This document shows, piece by piece, positions 1 through 8,307 of a stretch of DNA of 56,058 bases; within the stretch, counting starts at the first letter, position 1, and each line of letters begins with the position of its first letter. Below the pieces are notes generated by a model. That model saw only the letters and a program-made list of their open reading frames with translations, did not search any database and was not told where the DNA came from. The position numbers and the translations under genes were made by a program. The DNA comes from an uncultured Saprospirales bacterium. GTDB lineage: Bacteria > Bacteroidota > Bacteroidia > Chitinophagales > Saprospiraceae. The stretch is from NCBI GenBank assembly GCA_937899855.1, contig CALCCH010000667.1:1-56058 (forward strand). Reading direction: 5' to 3'.

Positions 1-14
1 TCTTCCTTCTATGC

Positions 15-551
15 TTACTCGACGCTCTTTCGATTTTTCTTCTGTGGCGCTATCTTCTGGGTTTGGGTTTGGATTTTGCTGACGTTGGTCTCGGTGTAGA
101 TGTAGCAATCGGCCCGGATATCGCCGATGCGATCGGCCCGCATTTTGATCTGTTCCTCGCTCTCCTCACCAGAGACGTAGAGGATCTTGACGCTGATCCC
201 CAGGGCAATTTGCAGCATGAGGGTAGATTTGCCGATGCCGGGCTGGCCGCCGATGAGGACGATGGAGCCGGGTACAATACCACCACCCAGTACGCGGTTG
301 AGCTCGCCATCGGGAGTGAGCAGACGCTGGGTATTGCCCGCCACAATTTCGGGCAGTGCAATGGGTTGGGCATCGATGGGTCCCTTCCCCGCTGCTTTCC
401 ACACCTTTTTCTTTTGTTCTTGCTGCGTGTCCTTGGCCACTACCTCTTCTTGGTAAGTATTCCAGGATCCACACGAATTGCACTTGCCCATCCACTTGGG
501 GGAGATGGCGCCACAATTCGTACAGACAAAGATTTTTTTAACTTTCGCCAC
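15..551 (-). CDS. radA: DNA repair protein RadA, N-terminal part only (truncated or edge-broken)
   Basis: RadA is a RecA-like ATPase that helps process recombination intermediates. The N-terminal C4 zinc finger is complete (Cys10, Cys13, Cys24, Cys27), followed by the Walker A motif GGQPGIGKST at about residues 101-110 and the YVSGEES segment. The protein then diverges: after about residue 167 (KIAP) the expected Walker B segment is absent, and a lysine-rich tail of about ten residues runs into a stop. Full-length RadA has about 450 residues; only 178 are present. The start is GTG at 551, because no ATG lies nearby and the zinc finger begins right after it. Only 14 bases remain beyond the stop, so a frameshift, a real truncation or a contig-end artefact cannot be separated. 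Family assignment is very sure; integrity is not. Confidence 0.85.
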   Translation of the reverse strand: MAKVKKIFVCTNCGAISPKWMGKCNSCGSWNTYQEEVVAKDTQQEQKKKVWKAAGKGPIDAQPIALPEIVAGNTQRLLTPDGELNRVLGGGIVPGSIVLIGGQPGIGKSTLMLQIALGISVKILYVSGEESEEQIKMRADRIGDIRADCYIYTETNVSKIQTQTQKIAPQKKNRKSVE

Positions 552-1132
552 GATTTTTTTTTGTGCCCACGAAGATAAATAGTCTGGAGGCCTTTTTTAA
601 CAATTCGCCCAAAAATGAGCCTACGCAAAGGTCGAATATCAGCGCAATGTCAAAGTTGGCCCCTCAACTCCCCTTTTTTGGCAATTATTGTTTTTTCCCA
701 AAACCAATCCCCGACGGACTACGTTGCTTATCTTATTTCTCACACAGCTAGAAAATACAACGAGTGGATTGCTGCGAATTGCAATCTGTTTGTTTCCAAC
801 GTATTAATTTGATCTACAAATAATAGCCAGGAGAATCCGCTGAAAATGGCGCAGGGACACATTTTTTGATTTTTTTTCAAAATTTGTGACCTGGCAAAAT
901 CAATTGCGTCATAAGGATGAAACTTGACGAGTAATGATAAAGTGGAAGCAGAGAAAGCGAGCGGTCGAGTTTTGATGCACCACCAAGAGGTGGGACATCT
1001 TACGGCTCCTTAAGTGTTGAGCCCCCTGGTTTGTAGATTGTTTTCATTTGGTTTTTTGGGGTTATACAGGGTGCTACGCAAGCAATTGCGTCAGTGCCCT
1101 GTTTTTTTATTCCCTTTTTTTACCTTCCCCAC
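552..1132. other. Intergenic region with a plus-strand terminator-like hairpin and no convincing gene
   Basis: This 581-base gap separates radA from the DksA-like gene, both on the minus strand. Short open frames here have no initiation context and no recognisable product. A TATCTTCG-like element on the minus strand around 567-574 could drive radA. The main visible structure is the hairpin with a T-run at 1066-1109, which points along the plus strand. Confidence 0.5.
1066..1109 (+). terminator. Strong rho-independent terminator-like hairpin (plus orientation)
   Basis: The left arm starts ACAGGG and ends ACGCAA, the loop is GCAA, and the right arm runs from TTGCGT to CCCTGT. With G-U pairs the stem is about 16 base pairs with one bulged C. 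It is followed directly by seven T residues on the plus strand. The flanking gene on the right is on the minus strand and would leave no U-run, so the transcript being ended is not one of the annotated genes. Confidence 0.7.
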
Positions 1133-1468
1133 TCAACGGTCGGCGCAGCGTACGCAGCGCGTACTCTCCGGGAGGTACATCAGCCGGGCGGCGGGAATGT
1201 TTTGGCCACAACGACTACAACTACCAAAGTCCGGATGATCGATGCGTTGCAAGGCGACCTTCAAGCTCCCGTATTTGCGTTTGGTCGAACGCAGCGTCGC
1301 TTCGGCCACGCTGCGGTTGTGAATGGCATCCATCCGGCTGACTCGACCGATGGCATTTTCCGGTCCGATCGGACGCGTCAACTCCTCCAATTCTTCAATT
1401 TTCCGCGCCGTAAGTACAATCGCCTCCTCAATTTTTTTCTTCAACTGTTCCTTTTCTTTGCCATCCAT
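1133..1468 (-). CDS. TraR/DksA-family zinc-finger protein
   Basis: A 111-residue protein of the DksA/TraR type. These proteins insert a coiled coil into the RNA polymerase secondary channel and adjust transcription, often with ppGpp. The N-terminal half is charged and helical. The C-terminus carries a four-cysteine zinc finger of the form CSRCGQ-(about 17 residues)-CVRC. The open frame extends back to 1540, but a TACTTTTG promoter element at 1506-1513 lies inside that extension, so the ATG at 1468 (MDGKEKEQ) is the better start. It stands alone, with a plus-strand hairpin just past its stop. It is shorter than E. coli DksA (151 residues), so a DksA-like or YbiI-like role is equally possible. 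Confidence 0.85.
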   Translation of the reverse strand: MDGKEKEQLKKKIEEAIVLTARKIEELEELTRPIGPENAIGRVSRMDAIHNRSVAEATLRSTKRKYGSLKVALQRIDHPDFGSCSRCGQNIPAARLMYLPESTRCVRCADR

Positions 1469-1505
1469 AATTTGACATTCTTTTGAGGGATTAGTAAATT
1501 GAATA

Positions 1506-1513
1506 CAAAAGTA
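1506..1513 (-). promoter_or_regulatory. -7 promoter element TACTTTTG
   Basis: Read on the minus strand the sequence is TACTTTTG, a full match to the Bacteroidota -7 consensus TAnnTTTG. It lies 38 bases upstream of the ATG chosen for the DksA-like gene. No clean -33 TTTG at ideal spacing is seen. Confidence 0.5.
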
Positions 1514-1670
1514 AAATATAGGAGATTTTTTCCGTTTCAACGATTGATCCCCTTTTTTGCGATAAAAGCCTCCTCACAAAACGATTTCTTTTCTATTTCC
1601 AACGCTCGGCCCCGTATCTTTTGGCAGGATACCCGGTTATAATAATAGCAACCCTCTGAAAAATGGCATT

Positions 1671-2594
1671 TTGAACCAATTCAAGTGGACTTTTATCGCG
1701 GACAACGGACGGCAACATCAAGTTACCTTGATGCACGGTGCGCGTACGGGTCACCTACTGGTTTATTGCAATACCAACATCCTACTCATTGACTTCAAAG
1801 TGCTCAAAACCTCTACCTATTCTTTCTTTCTCGAAGAAGAGCTTTGCGAACTGATCGTCGAACGCGAAGCGGACAACTTCCGCTACGGCTTCAAAATCAA
1901 CCGGGAGGCGGATACGCCCCTCAATCAAAGGCGAAAGGATCAAAGCAAGAAACACCTCTGGCAGAGTTTGCTCTTTATGGGGAGTATGCTACTCCTGATC
2001 TCCCTGATCATCGTTGGGCTCACCCAGTACCAACGCAACAAAAGCGAACGCGACTTGCTCGATAGCCTAGCGCGCAGCGGTCAAGAGACCACCGCCAGAA
2101 TCCTCATGGCCCCCGCATCCCAAGCCGACCCCGTCGCCGAACTGGATGTTTCCTACTTTTACTTCGTCAATGGCCGGGCCTACTCCATTCCGCAGTCCCG
2201 GGACGTCCTAACGGAAAACCCCAGTACCCAGCGCCTGGAATTGGCCACCGGACTGCCCCTCGAAATCGGCGACGAGTTTTTGCTGCGCTACCTACCGGGC
2301 GATCCTACCTTTAGCAAAATCGACTACGAACGCCCCAATCCCGAAACCCTGCAAAAATACCTCGATCGGGTCAGCACCACCTACCGCGCCGAGTTTCCCG
2401 AGGATTCGCCGGAGCGCTGTCGCTGTCTGGCCGAAGTCGCCTACGAAATAAAAGGCCTTGCTGGCCTGGCCGACTTCTACCACGCCGGCACCCCCGTCGA
2501 AGCCAACGTCCAACACAACCGACATTCGTTTCTTCGACTGATTCGTGACCTCCCCTTTCAGCAAAAAGCGGCACAAAAATGCGGCTCACTGTAG
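1671..2594 (+). CDS. Membrane protein with a DUF3592-like extracytoplasmic region
   Basis: A 307-residue protein of unknown function. Residues 1-90 look soluble, residues about 99-118 form one clear transmembrane helix, and residues about 135-220 (TARIL, VSYFYFVNGRAYS, GDEFLLRYLPGDP) resemble the DUF3592 fold, a small beta domain usually found after a membrane segment. No catalytic motif is visible. The start used is TTG at 1671, since no in-frame ATG precedes it. An ATG at 1663 reads only ATG GCA TTT TGA, and one additional T in the T4 run would join it to this frame as MAFLNQFKW. A TATCTTTTG element at 1615-1623 is a plausible promoter. Start is uncertain; the coding region itself is convincing. 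Confidence 0.75.
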   Translation: MNQFKWTFIADNGRQHQVTLMHGARTGHLLVYCNTNILLIDFKVLKTSTYSFFLEEELCELIVEREADNFRYGFKINREADTPLNQRRKDQSKKHLWQSLLFMGSMLLLISLIIVGLTQYQRNKSERDLLDSLARSGQETTARILMAPASQADPVAELDVSYFYFVNGRAYSIPQSRDVLTENPSTQRLELATGLPLEIGDEFLLRYLPGDPTFSKIDYERPNPETLQKYLDRVSTTYRAEFPEDSPERCRCLAEVAYEIKGLAGLADFYHAGTPVEANVQHNRHSFLRLIRDLPFQQKAAQKCGSL

Positions 2595-2789
2595 CAAAAT
2601 CGTCGCTAAAAGCACCAAGCGCCACCTCCCCGCGTGTCGTCTAATTAGAGCGCCCAGAAGTATTTTACCTCCAAATCTGTGACATCGCTTTCACCTCCCA
2701 CGGGAGCTCGACCTTCCGCCCCTCCCCCATCGCCACCGGAGCGGCACAATTATTTTGGCGGGGCAAAAGGAAATCGCCCATTATTTCGT

Positions 2790-2797
2790 TACTTTTG
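2790..2797 (+). promoter_or_regulatory. -7 promoter element TACTTTTG (scpB)
   Basis: A full match to TAnnTTTG, 41 bases before the GTG start of scpB. It fits a short leader and supports the GTG at 2839 as the start. Confidence 0.55.
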
Positions 2798-2838
2798 TGA
2801 GCTACTTTTCAAACCAACTATAAAATATCATTTCGACG

Positions 2839-3804
2839 GTGGAGTACCTGGCCCAACACATCGAGAGCCTCATTTTTACGAGCGAGCAGCCCATCGCCTT
2901 CCGGGAGATCAAGGCAGCACTGGAGGAGGCCTTTGAAACGACCTTGCCCGAGGAGGACCTGCGTACCACGCTGGATCAACTCGTGGAACGCTACCAGCAG
3001 GAAAGTTCCGCTTTTGAGATCGTGATGATCGCGGGTGGCTACCAGTTTTTGACCAAGGGGGCCTACCACAATACCGTGGGTACCTACCTCAAGCAAAGGG
3101 TCAAAAAACGCCTTTCGCGGGCGGCGCTCGAAACCCTATCCATCGTGGCCTACAAGCAGCCGGTAACCAAGGGAGATATCGAAGGCATTCGCGGCGTCAA
3201 CTGTGATTACGCCATGCAGAAGCTGTTGGAGAAGGAGTTGGTGACCATTACCGGACGGAGTGATGCCCCGGGGCGGCCCTTGATATACGGGACGAGCCAG
3301 AAATTTATGGACTATTTCGGCCTACACGACCTCGGTGAATTGCCCAGGATCAAAGAATTTCGCGAACCGGACAACACCATCGGCGAAGCGGCCCCCATCG
3401 AGGAGGAAGTACATTCCGAACACCAGGGGCAAGGCCCCCAAAACGACGATGCCATCGCCGTTGCCATCGCCATTGCCGATTTGATTGTCCCCATCCCCCC
3501 GCACGACGAAGCCTCCGATACCGATCCGGAGGGTGCCTCTACCGATCCCGCCAGTGGTCAGGCCGATGATGGCACCCGCCACAGCGAAGCCCCGAAAGAA
3601 CCGGGTGAGGCGGAGACCACTAGCATCACCGAATTCGTTACCGAAACCAGTGGTGAGTTTACCGGCGCAGCGGACCCCACGCCGGCGGATTCGACAGTAG
3701 AACCAAGGGTAGAATCAACAGCTGAATCGACAGCTCCACCCGACAACCATCCAACGGCCAACGATGTTGTAAATGAGAATCCCACTCCGATCAAGGAGGA
3801 CTAA
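2839..3804 (+). CDS. scpB: Segregation and condensation protein B (ScpB)
   Basis: ScpB is the kite subunit that joins SMC and the kleisin ScpA in the bacterial condensin complex. The N-terminal ~175 residues show the family's paired winged-helix layout: LIFTSEQPIAFREI near the start, then ALETLSIVAYKQPVTKGDIEGIRGV and GRSDAPGRPLIYGTS, both family signatures. The start is GTG at 2839, 42 bases past a TACTTTTG element. The protein has 321 residues against about 180-200 for typical ScpB. The excess is a C-terminal tail of about 130 residues rich in Glu, Asp, Pro, Ala, Ser and Thr, probably disordered. The DUF2480 gene follows after 12 bases, so the two are likely co-transcribed. Confidence 0.93.
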   Translation: MEYLAQHIESLIFTSEQPIAFREIKAALEEAFETTLPEEDLRTTLDQLVERYQQESSAFEIVMIAGGYQFLTKGAYHNTVGTYLKQRVKKRLSRAALETLSIVAYKQPVTKGDIEGIRGVNCDYAMQKLLEKELVTITGRSDAPGRPLIYGTSQKFMDYFGLHDLGELPRIKEFREPDNTIGEAAPIEEEVHSEHQGQGPQNDDAIAVAIAIADLIVPIPPHDEASDTDPEGASTDPASGQADDGTRHSEAPKEPGEAETTSITEFVTETSGEFTGAADPTPADSTVEPRVESTAESTAPPDNHPTANDVVNENPTPIKED

Positions 3805-3816
3805 AGCCTTAGTAAT

Positions 3817-4350
3817 ATGAGTTCAGATCAGCCCCTCGTCAATCGCGTTGCCAATAGCGGCCTCATTACCCTCAATTTAGAAGAATTTTTCCCAGCGGAA
3901 GAGGTGATGGCCTTTGATCTAAAGGATTACCTGTTTATGGAGCTCATCCTCAAGGAAAAGGATTTTCGCCAAGCCCTCAAGGCCCACGACTGGACCCAGT
4001 ACGAAGGTAAGAACCTCGCCGTATTCTGCTCCACGGACGCCATCATTCCCGTGTGGGCCTACATGCTGGTGGCGGCTTACGCCAGCCCGCACGTCGTCCA
4101 GATCTTCCAGGGTACTCCCGAGACCTTTTACCAGGTCGCCTTCCAAATGGCCCTCACCCAGATCAACGGAGCGGATTACGAGCAAAAGCGGGTCGTCATC
4201 AAGGGGTGTAGCAACAAGCCCGTCCCCCCCTCGGCCTACGTAGAACTGACCCGCCGACTGCGCCCCTACGCCCAGAGCAGCATGTACGGTGAGCCCTGCT
4301 CGACCGTCCCCATTTTCAAACGCCCCCGGGTACTGCGCCGCAAATCGTAG
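3817..4350 (+). CDS. DUF2480 family protein
   Basis: A 177-residue soluble protein recognised as the Bacteroidota-restricted DUF2480 family by its start (LVNRVANSGLITLNLEEFFP) and the later DLKDYLFMELILKEKDFRQAL and STDAIIPVWAYMLV segments. Function is unknown. Two cysteines (KGCSNK and GEPCST) lie in the C-terminal third. It begins 12 bases after scpB with an ATG, so it should be in the same transcript. The window itself gives no further clue to its job. Family call is confident, role is not known. Confidence 0.85.
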   Translation: MSSDQPLVNRVANSGLITLNLEEFFPAEEVMAFDLKDYLFMELILKEKDFRQALKAHDWTQYEGKNLAVFCSTDAIIPVWAYMLVAAYASPHVVQIFQGTPETFYQVAFQMALTQINGADYEQKRVVIKGCSNKPVPPSAYVELTRRLRPYAQSSMYGEPCSTVPIFKRPRVLRRKS

Positions 4351-4447
4351 GCAAGCCTTCCATTCATTAAAACGAATCGCCATGGGTGGCACGATCTTTT
4401 CTGCCACTTCACCGGGCAACAAACGTTGCCGGTTCCAATATTCTTTT

Positions 4448-4455
4448 TACTTTAG
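4448..4455 (+). promoter_or_regulatory. -7-like element TACTTTAG (transglycosylase)
   Basis: TACTTTAG differs from TAnnTTTG at one position and lies 20 bases before the ATG at 4476. It lies inside the longer open frame, which argues against upstream starts. Confidence 0.4.
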
Positions 4456-4475
4456 GGCCCCACAAAATTTATCCC

Positions 4476-5408
4476 ATGCAGTCACCCATTTCTTGGTACA
4501 CACTCGCCCTCGCCGCCTTTAATACCTTAGTCCTTTTCAGTGCCAACCAAAGTAGTCAAAAAACCCTTACGGCGGAGGCGTCCGAGACCGGAGCGATGGA
4601 CCTCCCCCAGCAAATCCGAGCGGTCCCCCTGGCGGATCGCGCCTTCGACTTTGCGGGGGAATCCCTGCCCATGGATAATTTTGACGTCCGCGAACGCCTG
4701 GACCGCGAGTTGCTCCGCAATTCCTACTACCACTCCAACACCATCCTTCTCCTCAAACGCGCCAAGCGCTACTTTCCCACCATCGAAAAAATTCTGGCGG
4801 AGGAGGAGGTCCCGGAAGACCTTAAGTACCTCTGCGTCATCGAAAGCGACCTGAGCAATGCCGTATCCCCGGCGGGCGCCAAGGGTTTTTGGCAGTTTAT
4901 GAAGGGAACGGCGGGCGATTACGGCCTGGAGGTCAACAGCGAGGTGGACGAGCGTTTTCACCTCGAAAAAGCGACGCGGGCGGCCTGCCGCTACCTCAAA
5001 AAATACCGGGAAAAATTTGGGAGCTGGACCCTAGCCGCCGCGGCTTACAACACGGGCGGCAACCGGCTAAGTAAGGAAATCCAAGTGCAACGGGGCCAGT
5101 CCTACTACGACCTCAACCTCAATGCCGAAACGGCCCGCTACGTCTTTCGCATCGTAGCGATGAAGACCATCCTGACCAATCCCCAGGCCTTCGGCTTCGA
5201 TATCGAAGAGGCGACCAAGTACGCTCCCTTCCCCGACTATCACACCATCGAGGTCAAGGAAAGCGTAGCCAACTGGGGCGACTTCGCCACCAAATACGGG
5301 ACGACCTACCGCATGCTCAAAGTGTACAATCCCTGGCTCCGTACTGCTTCGCTCAGCAACCGGACCAAGAAGACCTACGAAATACGGGTGCCCAAACGGG
5401 AAGACTAA
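4476..5408 (+). CDS. Membrane-bound lytic murein transglycosylase (MltD-like)
   Basis: Lytic transglycosylases cleave the MurNAc-GlcNAc bond of peptidoglycan with formation of 1,6-anhydroMurNAc. The SLT domain is clear: CVIESDLSNAVSPAGAKGFWQFM holds the catalytic Glu (residue ~123 from this start), followed by the AAAAYNTGGNRL motif. The last ~50 residues (YHTIEVKESVANWGDFATKYG...LKVYNPWL) look like a LysM-type glycan-binding unit, as in MltD. The ATG at 4476 is chosen because it gives an N-terminal hydrophobic signal (SPISWYTLALAAFNTLVLFS) and follows a promoter-like element; the GTG at 4386 would bury it. It should act in the periplasm. A hairpin follows the stop. Confidence 0.9.
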   Translation: MQSPISWYTLALAAFNTLVLFSANQSSQKTLTAEASETGAMDLPQQIRAVPLADRAFDFAGESLPMDNFDVRERLDRELLRNSYYHSNTILLLKRAKRYFPTIEKILAEEEVPEDLKYLCVIESDLSNAVSPAGAKGFWQFMKGTAGDYGLEVNSEVDERFHLEKATRAACRYLKKYREKFGSWTLAAAAYNTGGNRLSKEIQVQRGQSYYDLNLNAETARYVFRIVAMKTILTNPQAFGFDIEEATKYAPFPDYHTIEVKESVANWGDFATKYGTTYRMLKVYNPWLRTASLSNRTKKTYEIRVPKRED

Positions 5409-5412
5409 AAGC

Positions 5413-5449
5413 AAGGGGCCCGCTGTCGCAATGACAGTGGGCCCCTTGT
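5413..5449. terminator. Bidirectional hairpin between convergent genes
   Basis: Two 16-base arms (5413-5428 and 5434-5449) starting CAAGGGGCCC pair fully with one G-U and a five-base loop. It sits between the stops of the transglycosylase and the dsbD-like gene, which converge here. T-runs are absent, so efficiency is uncertain. Confidence 0.65.
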
Positions 5450-5472
5450 GGAACGCCGGGCGTTCGCGCTCC

Positions 5473-8220
5473 TTATTCGGTCAACTCCCCCAGGGGCTTG
5501 ATCGATTCCCCCTGCGAACTGATTTTCTCAAACGTCTCCAAACCACATTCCAAGAACTTGGCGTAATCATCGGCGCCCTCCCGGTAGCCGCGCGGCTTGG
5601 CCAGTACCTTTTCGTCGGGTGTAACCATGACGTAGAGGGGTTGCGAGTTTTGCTGGAAATTGACGATTTGGAAATCCGCCCACATATTGCCCACCGAACG
5701 CAGGCGCTTATTGGAATTGAGCGATACAATCGTTTCGTCCAGTGATTTGCGATCGTCGACGTAGAGCGAGATCAGGACAAAATCCTGGTAGATGTGGTAC
5801 CACACCTTATCTTTGATCCAGATGTGCTCCTCCGTCTTGCGACAGTTGACGCAGCCGTGGCCGGTAAAGTCGAGGAGCACCGGTTGCTGGTTTTCCCTTG
5901 CGTAGGCCATGCCCTCGTAGTAGTCCTTGAAGCAGTCCAGATTATTGGCGCACTTGGTGAAGGAGGGATAGCGGGACTTGATGTCCTGGTCGGCTTTGCT
6001 CTTGGTGAGGAAGTAGTTGTACTGGGCCGGTGGGGCCAAGCCACTCATCAGGGCCAGCGAATCGTAGGATTGGGTCTTAGAATTGTAGCGGAAGCCCGTA
6101 CCGAGGTAGAGGGTGAGGCCCAGGGCCAGCAGGGCAAAGCCCAGGCGGGTGGGGCTGAGTTTTTTCGAGGGGCTATCGTGGGGGAAACGGATAAAACCGA
6201 AGAGGTAGAGCGACATGCCCGCAAAGACCAGAATCCATAGGCCCAGGAAGAGCTCGTAGCCCAAAATGCCCCAGTGCATGGTCATGTCGGCCACGGACAG
6301 GAATTTGAGGGCCAGGGCCAGTTCGAGAAAACCGAGTACCACCTTTACCGAGTTCATCCAGCTGCCCGACTTGGGGAGCGAGTTGAGTACGGCGGGGAAA
6401 GCGGCAAACAGGCCAAAGGGCAAGGCCAGGGCGCTGGAAAATCCGAGCATGACTACAAAGGGGCCCATCGCGTTGGTGGCCGACTGGACCAGCGCCGTTC
6501 CGATGATGGGTCCGGTGCAGGAGAAAGAAACCAGGGCCAGGGTGAAGGCCATAAAGAAGGTACCGATTAATCCGCCCTTGTCCGCCATGCGGTCCGAACT
6601 GTTGGTCCAGGAACTGGGCAGGGTGATTTCGTAATAGCCAAAGAAGGAAAAGGCAAAGGCCAAAAAGATCAGGAAAAAGAGTACGTTGGGCAACCAGTGG
6701 GTCGACAGCAGGTTCAGCGCATCCGGTCCGAAGATTCCCGTGATGAGCAGGCCAATACTGACGTAGATGACAATAATCGAGATACCGTAGGTCAACCCGT
6801 TACGGATGCCCTCCCAACGCGTTTTGCTGGACTTGGTGAAAAAACTCACCGTCAGGGGAATCATGGGGAAAACGCAGGGAGTCAGTAGGGCGAAAAAGCC
6901 CCCCGCAAAACCCATCAAAAAGATCCAGAGTAAGGAACCCGAGGCTTTTTCCTCCTCCCCACAGTTGCCCAGTGGCTCTACGTAGGTCGCCTGGAGCACC
7001 GGACGCGCCTGGTCGATCACTCCTTCCTCGACGAGGGGTACGACCCCACCACCCGCAAAAAAAGCATCGCGCTGGTCCTCCTCTCCGACAAAAGCCTTTA
7101 GCGTCTCGGGCGAAAAGGTAAAGAAACGCAGGGCCGGAGGCAGACACATACCGTTGGTACAAGTCATAAATTCCAGGTCTCCCACAACCGGCTGGCTGGG
7201 GTCCGCGACCTTCAAGCGCTGGGTAAAGATGGCCTCCTTCTTAAACTTGATCAGGTCCATCTCAAAGTTCTTATCGTACTCCTTGATGCGCACCGGACCG
7301 GATTCGCTGGTCTCTCCCAGCAGTTCGACCTGTCCGCCCTCCGTGTTGAAGGCGAAGGACGTGGGGATGGGACCATCCTCCCCATCGAGTTTTTGAGAGT
7401 AGAGGTACCACTCGTCGGCCGCCGTGGCTCGCAGGGTCAGTTCGAAGGTCCCGTCTTCCAATTTGGTGGCTTTGATCGACCACTTGACGGGATCGAGGAT
7501 GCCACTGTTTCGATCGCCATTGGGGGTGCCGCTCTCGGTAAAACCGGTACCCGTCACGGCCATATCGGTAGTAGCCGCCGTAGCGGGCGTTTCCGGGTTG
7601 GAGGCCTCCGGCGTGGTGGCGGGTTGCTTGGCGGGAGCCTCCGTAGGCTTTGCCACCTCAGCGGTCTTCGTGGGCGTCTTCGCAGGAGCCTCGGGGGTCG
7701 ATTTGGCGGCCGGTGGTGCCGGGGTGGGCGTGACACTACCCGTGCCCCCCGTCGTTTTGGCTACGAGGGAAAAAGCAAAATCGACATCCGCCGGGGGCAA
7801 ACATTTGGTGGCGTCGCAGGTCATAAAGTTGACGTAGCCCGTGAGCTTTTTTGCCCCATCGATGACCTTTACACGTTGGACAAATTGGACCGACTTGGTG
7901 AACTTGATGACGTTCATGTCGAAGAGTTTGTCGTAGCCCGCCTTGCGGTATTTCGACTTTTCTTCATTTTTCCCGACCAATTCGTAGTGATCGCCCGCAT
8001 CGTAGTTGAAGCTGGTTTTTACCGGACCGTCCTCGCTTTCCAGGTACTGGGAATAAATCGACCAGCCCTCGTCAATTTTGGCGGTGAAGATCAAATCGAA
8101 GGTCTCGCCATCGATTTGTTGCTGGTCAAAAGTCCATTTTACGGGATCGTAAATCTGAGCGGAGGCGCTCGTAAAATAACCGCTCAGCACGGCACACAGG
8201 ATAAATGTAAATAGACGCAT
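5473..8220 (-). CDS. dsbD: DsbD-like thiol:disulfide interchange protein with two N-terminal domains
   Basis: DsbD moves reducing power from cytoplasmic thioredoxin to periplasmic proteins. In this 915-residue protein a signal peptide (~1-22) is followed by one DsbD N-terminal-type domain (IYDPVKWTF...CDATKCLPP, ~23-150), a Pro/Ala/Thr-rich linker (~155-235), and a second related copy (ILDPVKWSI...CTNGMCLPP, ~241-370). Next comes the multi-pass core with its conserved TPCVFPMIP (near residue 448) and SFSCTGPIIG cysteines. The C-terminal thioredoxin-like domain has the CVNC site near residue 790. All three expected redox modules are therefore present. Normal DsbD has one N-terminal domain and about 570-700 residues. 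It is monocistronic, with a TACTTTAG element upstream. Confidence 0.92.
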   Translation of the reverse strand: MRLFTFILCAVLSGYFTSASAQIYDPVKWTFDQQQIDGETFDLIFTAKIDEGWSIYSQYLESEDGPVKTSFNYDAGDHYELVGKNEEKSKYRKAGYDKLFDMNVIKFTKSVQFVQRVKVIDGAKKLTGYVNFMTCDATKCLPPADVDFAFSLVAKTTGGTGSVTPTPAPPAAKSTPEAPAKTPTKTAEVAKPTEAPAKQPATTPEASNPETPATAATTDMAVTGTGFTESGTPNGDRNSGILDPVKWSIKATKLEDGTFELTLRATAADEWYLYSQKLDGEDGPIPTSFAFNTEGGQVELLGETSESGPVRIKEYDKNFEMDLIKFKKEAIFTQRLKVADPSQPVVGDLEFMTCTNGMCLPPALRFFTFSPETLKAFVGEEDQRDAFFAGGGVVPLVEEGVIDQARPVLQATYVEPLGNCGEEEKASGSLLWIFLMGFAGGFFALLTPCVFPMIPLTVSFFTKSSKTRWEGIRNGLTYGISIIVIYVSIGLLITGIFGPDALNLLSTHWLPNVLFFLIFLAFAFSFFGYYEITLPSSWTNSSDRMADKGGLIGTFFMAFTLALVSFSCTGPIIGTALVQSATNAMGPFVVMLGFSSALALPFGLFAAFPAVLNSLPKSGSWMNSVKVVLGFLELALALKFLSVADMTMHWGILGYELFLGLWILVFAGMSLYLFGFIRFPHDSPSKKLSPTRLGFALLALGLTLYLGTGFRYNSKTQSYDSLALMSGLAPPAQYNYFLTKSKADQDIKSRYPSFTKCANNLDCFKDYYEGMAYARENQQPVLLDFTGHGCVNCRKTEEHIWIKDKVWYHIYQDFVLISLYVDDRKSLDETIVSLNSNKRLRSVGNMWADFQIVNFQQNSQPLYVMVTPDEKVLAKPRGYREGADDYAKFLECGLETFEKISSQGESIKPLGELTE

Positions 8221-8266
8221 GAGATCTTGCTGGTTTTACTGACTTTGTAGTCCTTGTTTGGCGCTA

Positions 8267-8274
8267 CTAAAGTA
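8267..8274 (-). promoter_or_regulatory. -7-like element TACTTTAG (dsbD)
   Basis: One mismatch to TAnnTTTG, 46 bases upstream of the dsbD ATG at 8220. The same variant is seen before the transglycosylase gene. Confidence 0.4.
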
Positions 8275-8307
8275 AAAATTATTCCAATTACCACAGAGTT
8301 ACACGCA

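Noticed and set aside
7393-8214. Long plus-strand open frame (273 codons) rich in Gly and Arg
   Set aside because: It is the complementary-strand shadow of the dsbD-like gene; composition is dictated by the Pro/Ala/Thr linker, and no family signature is readable.
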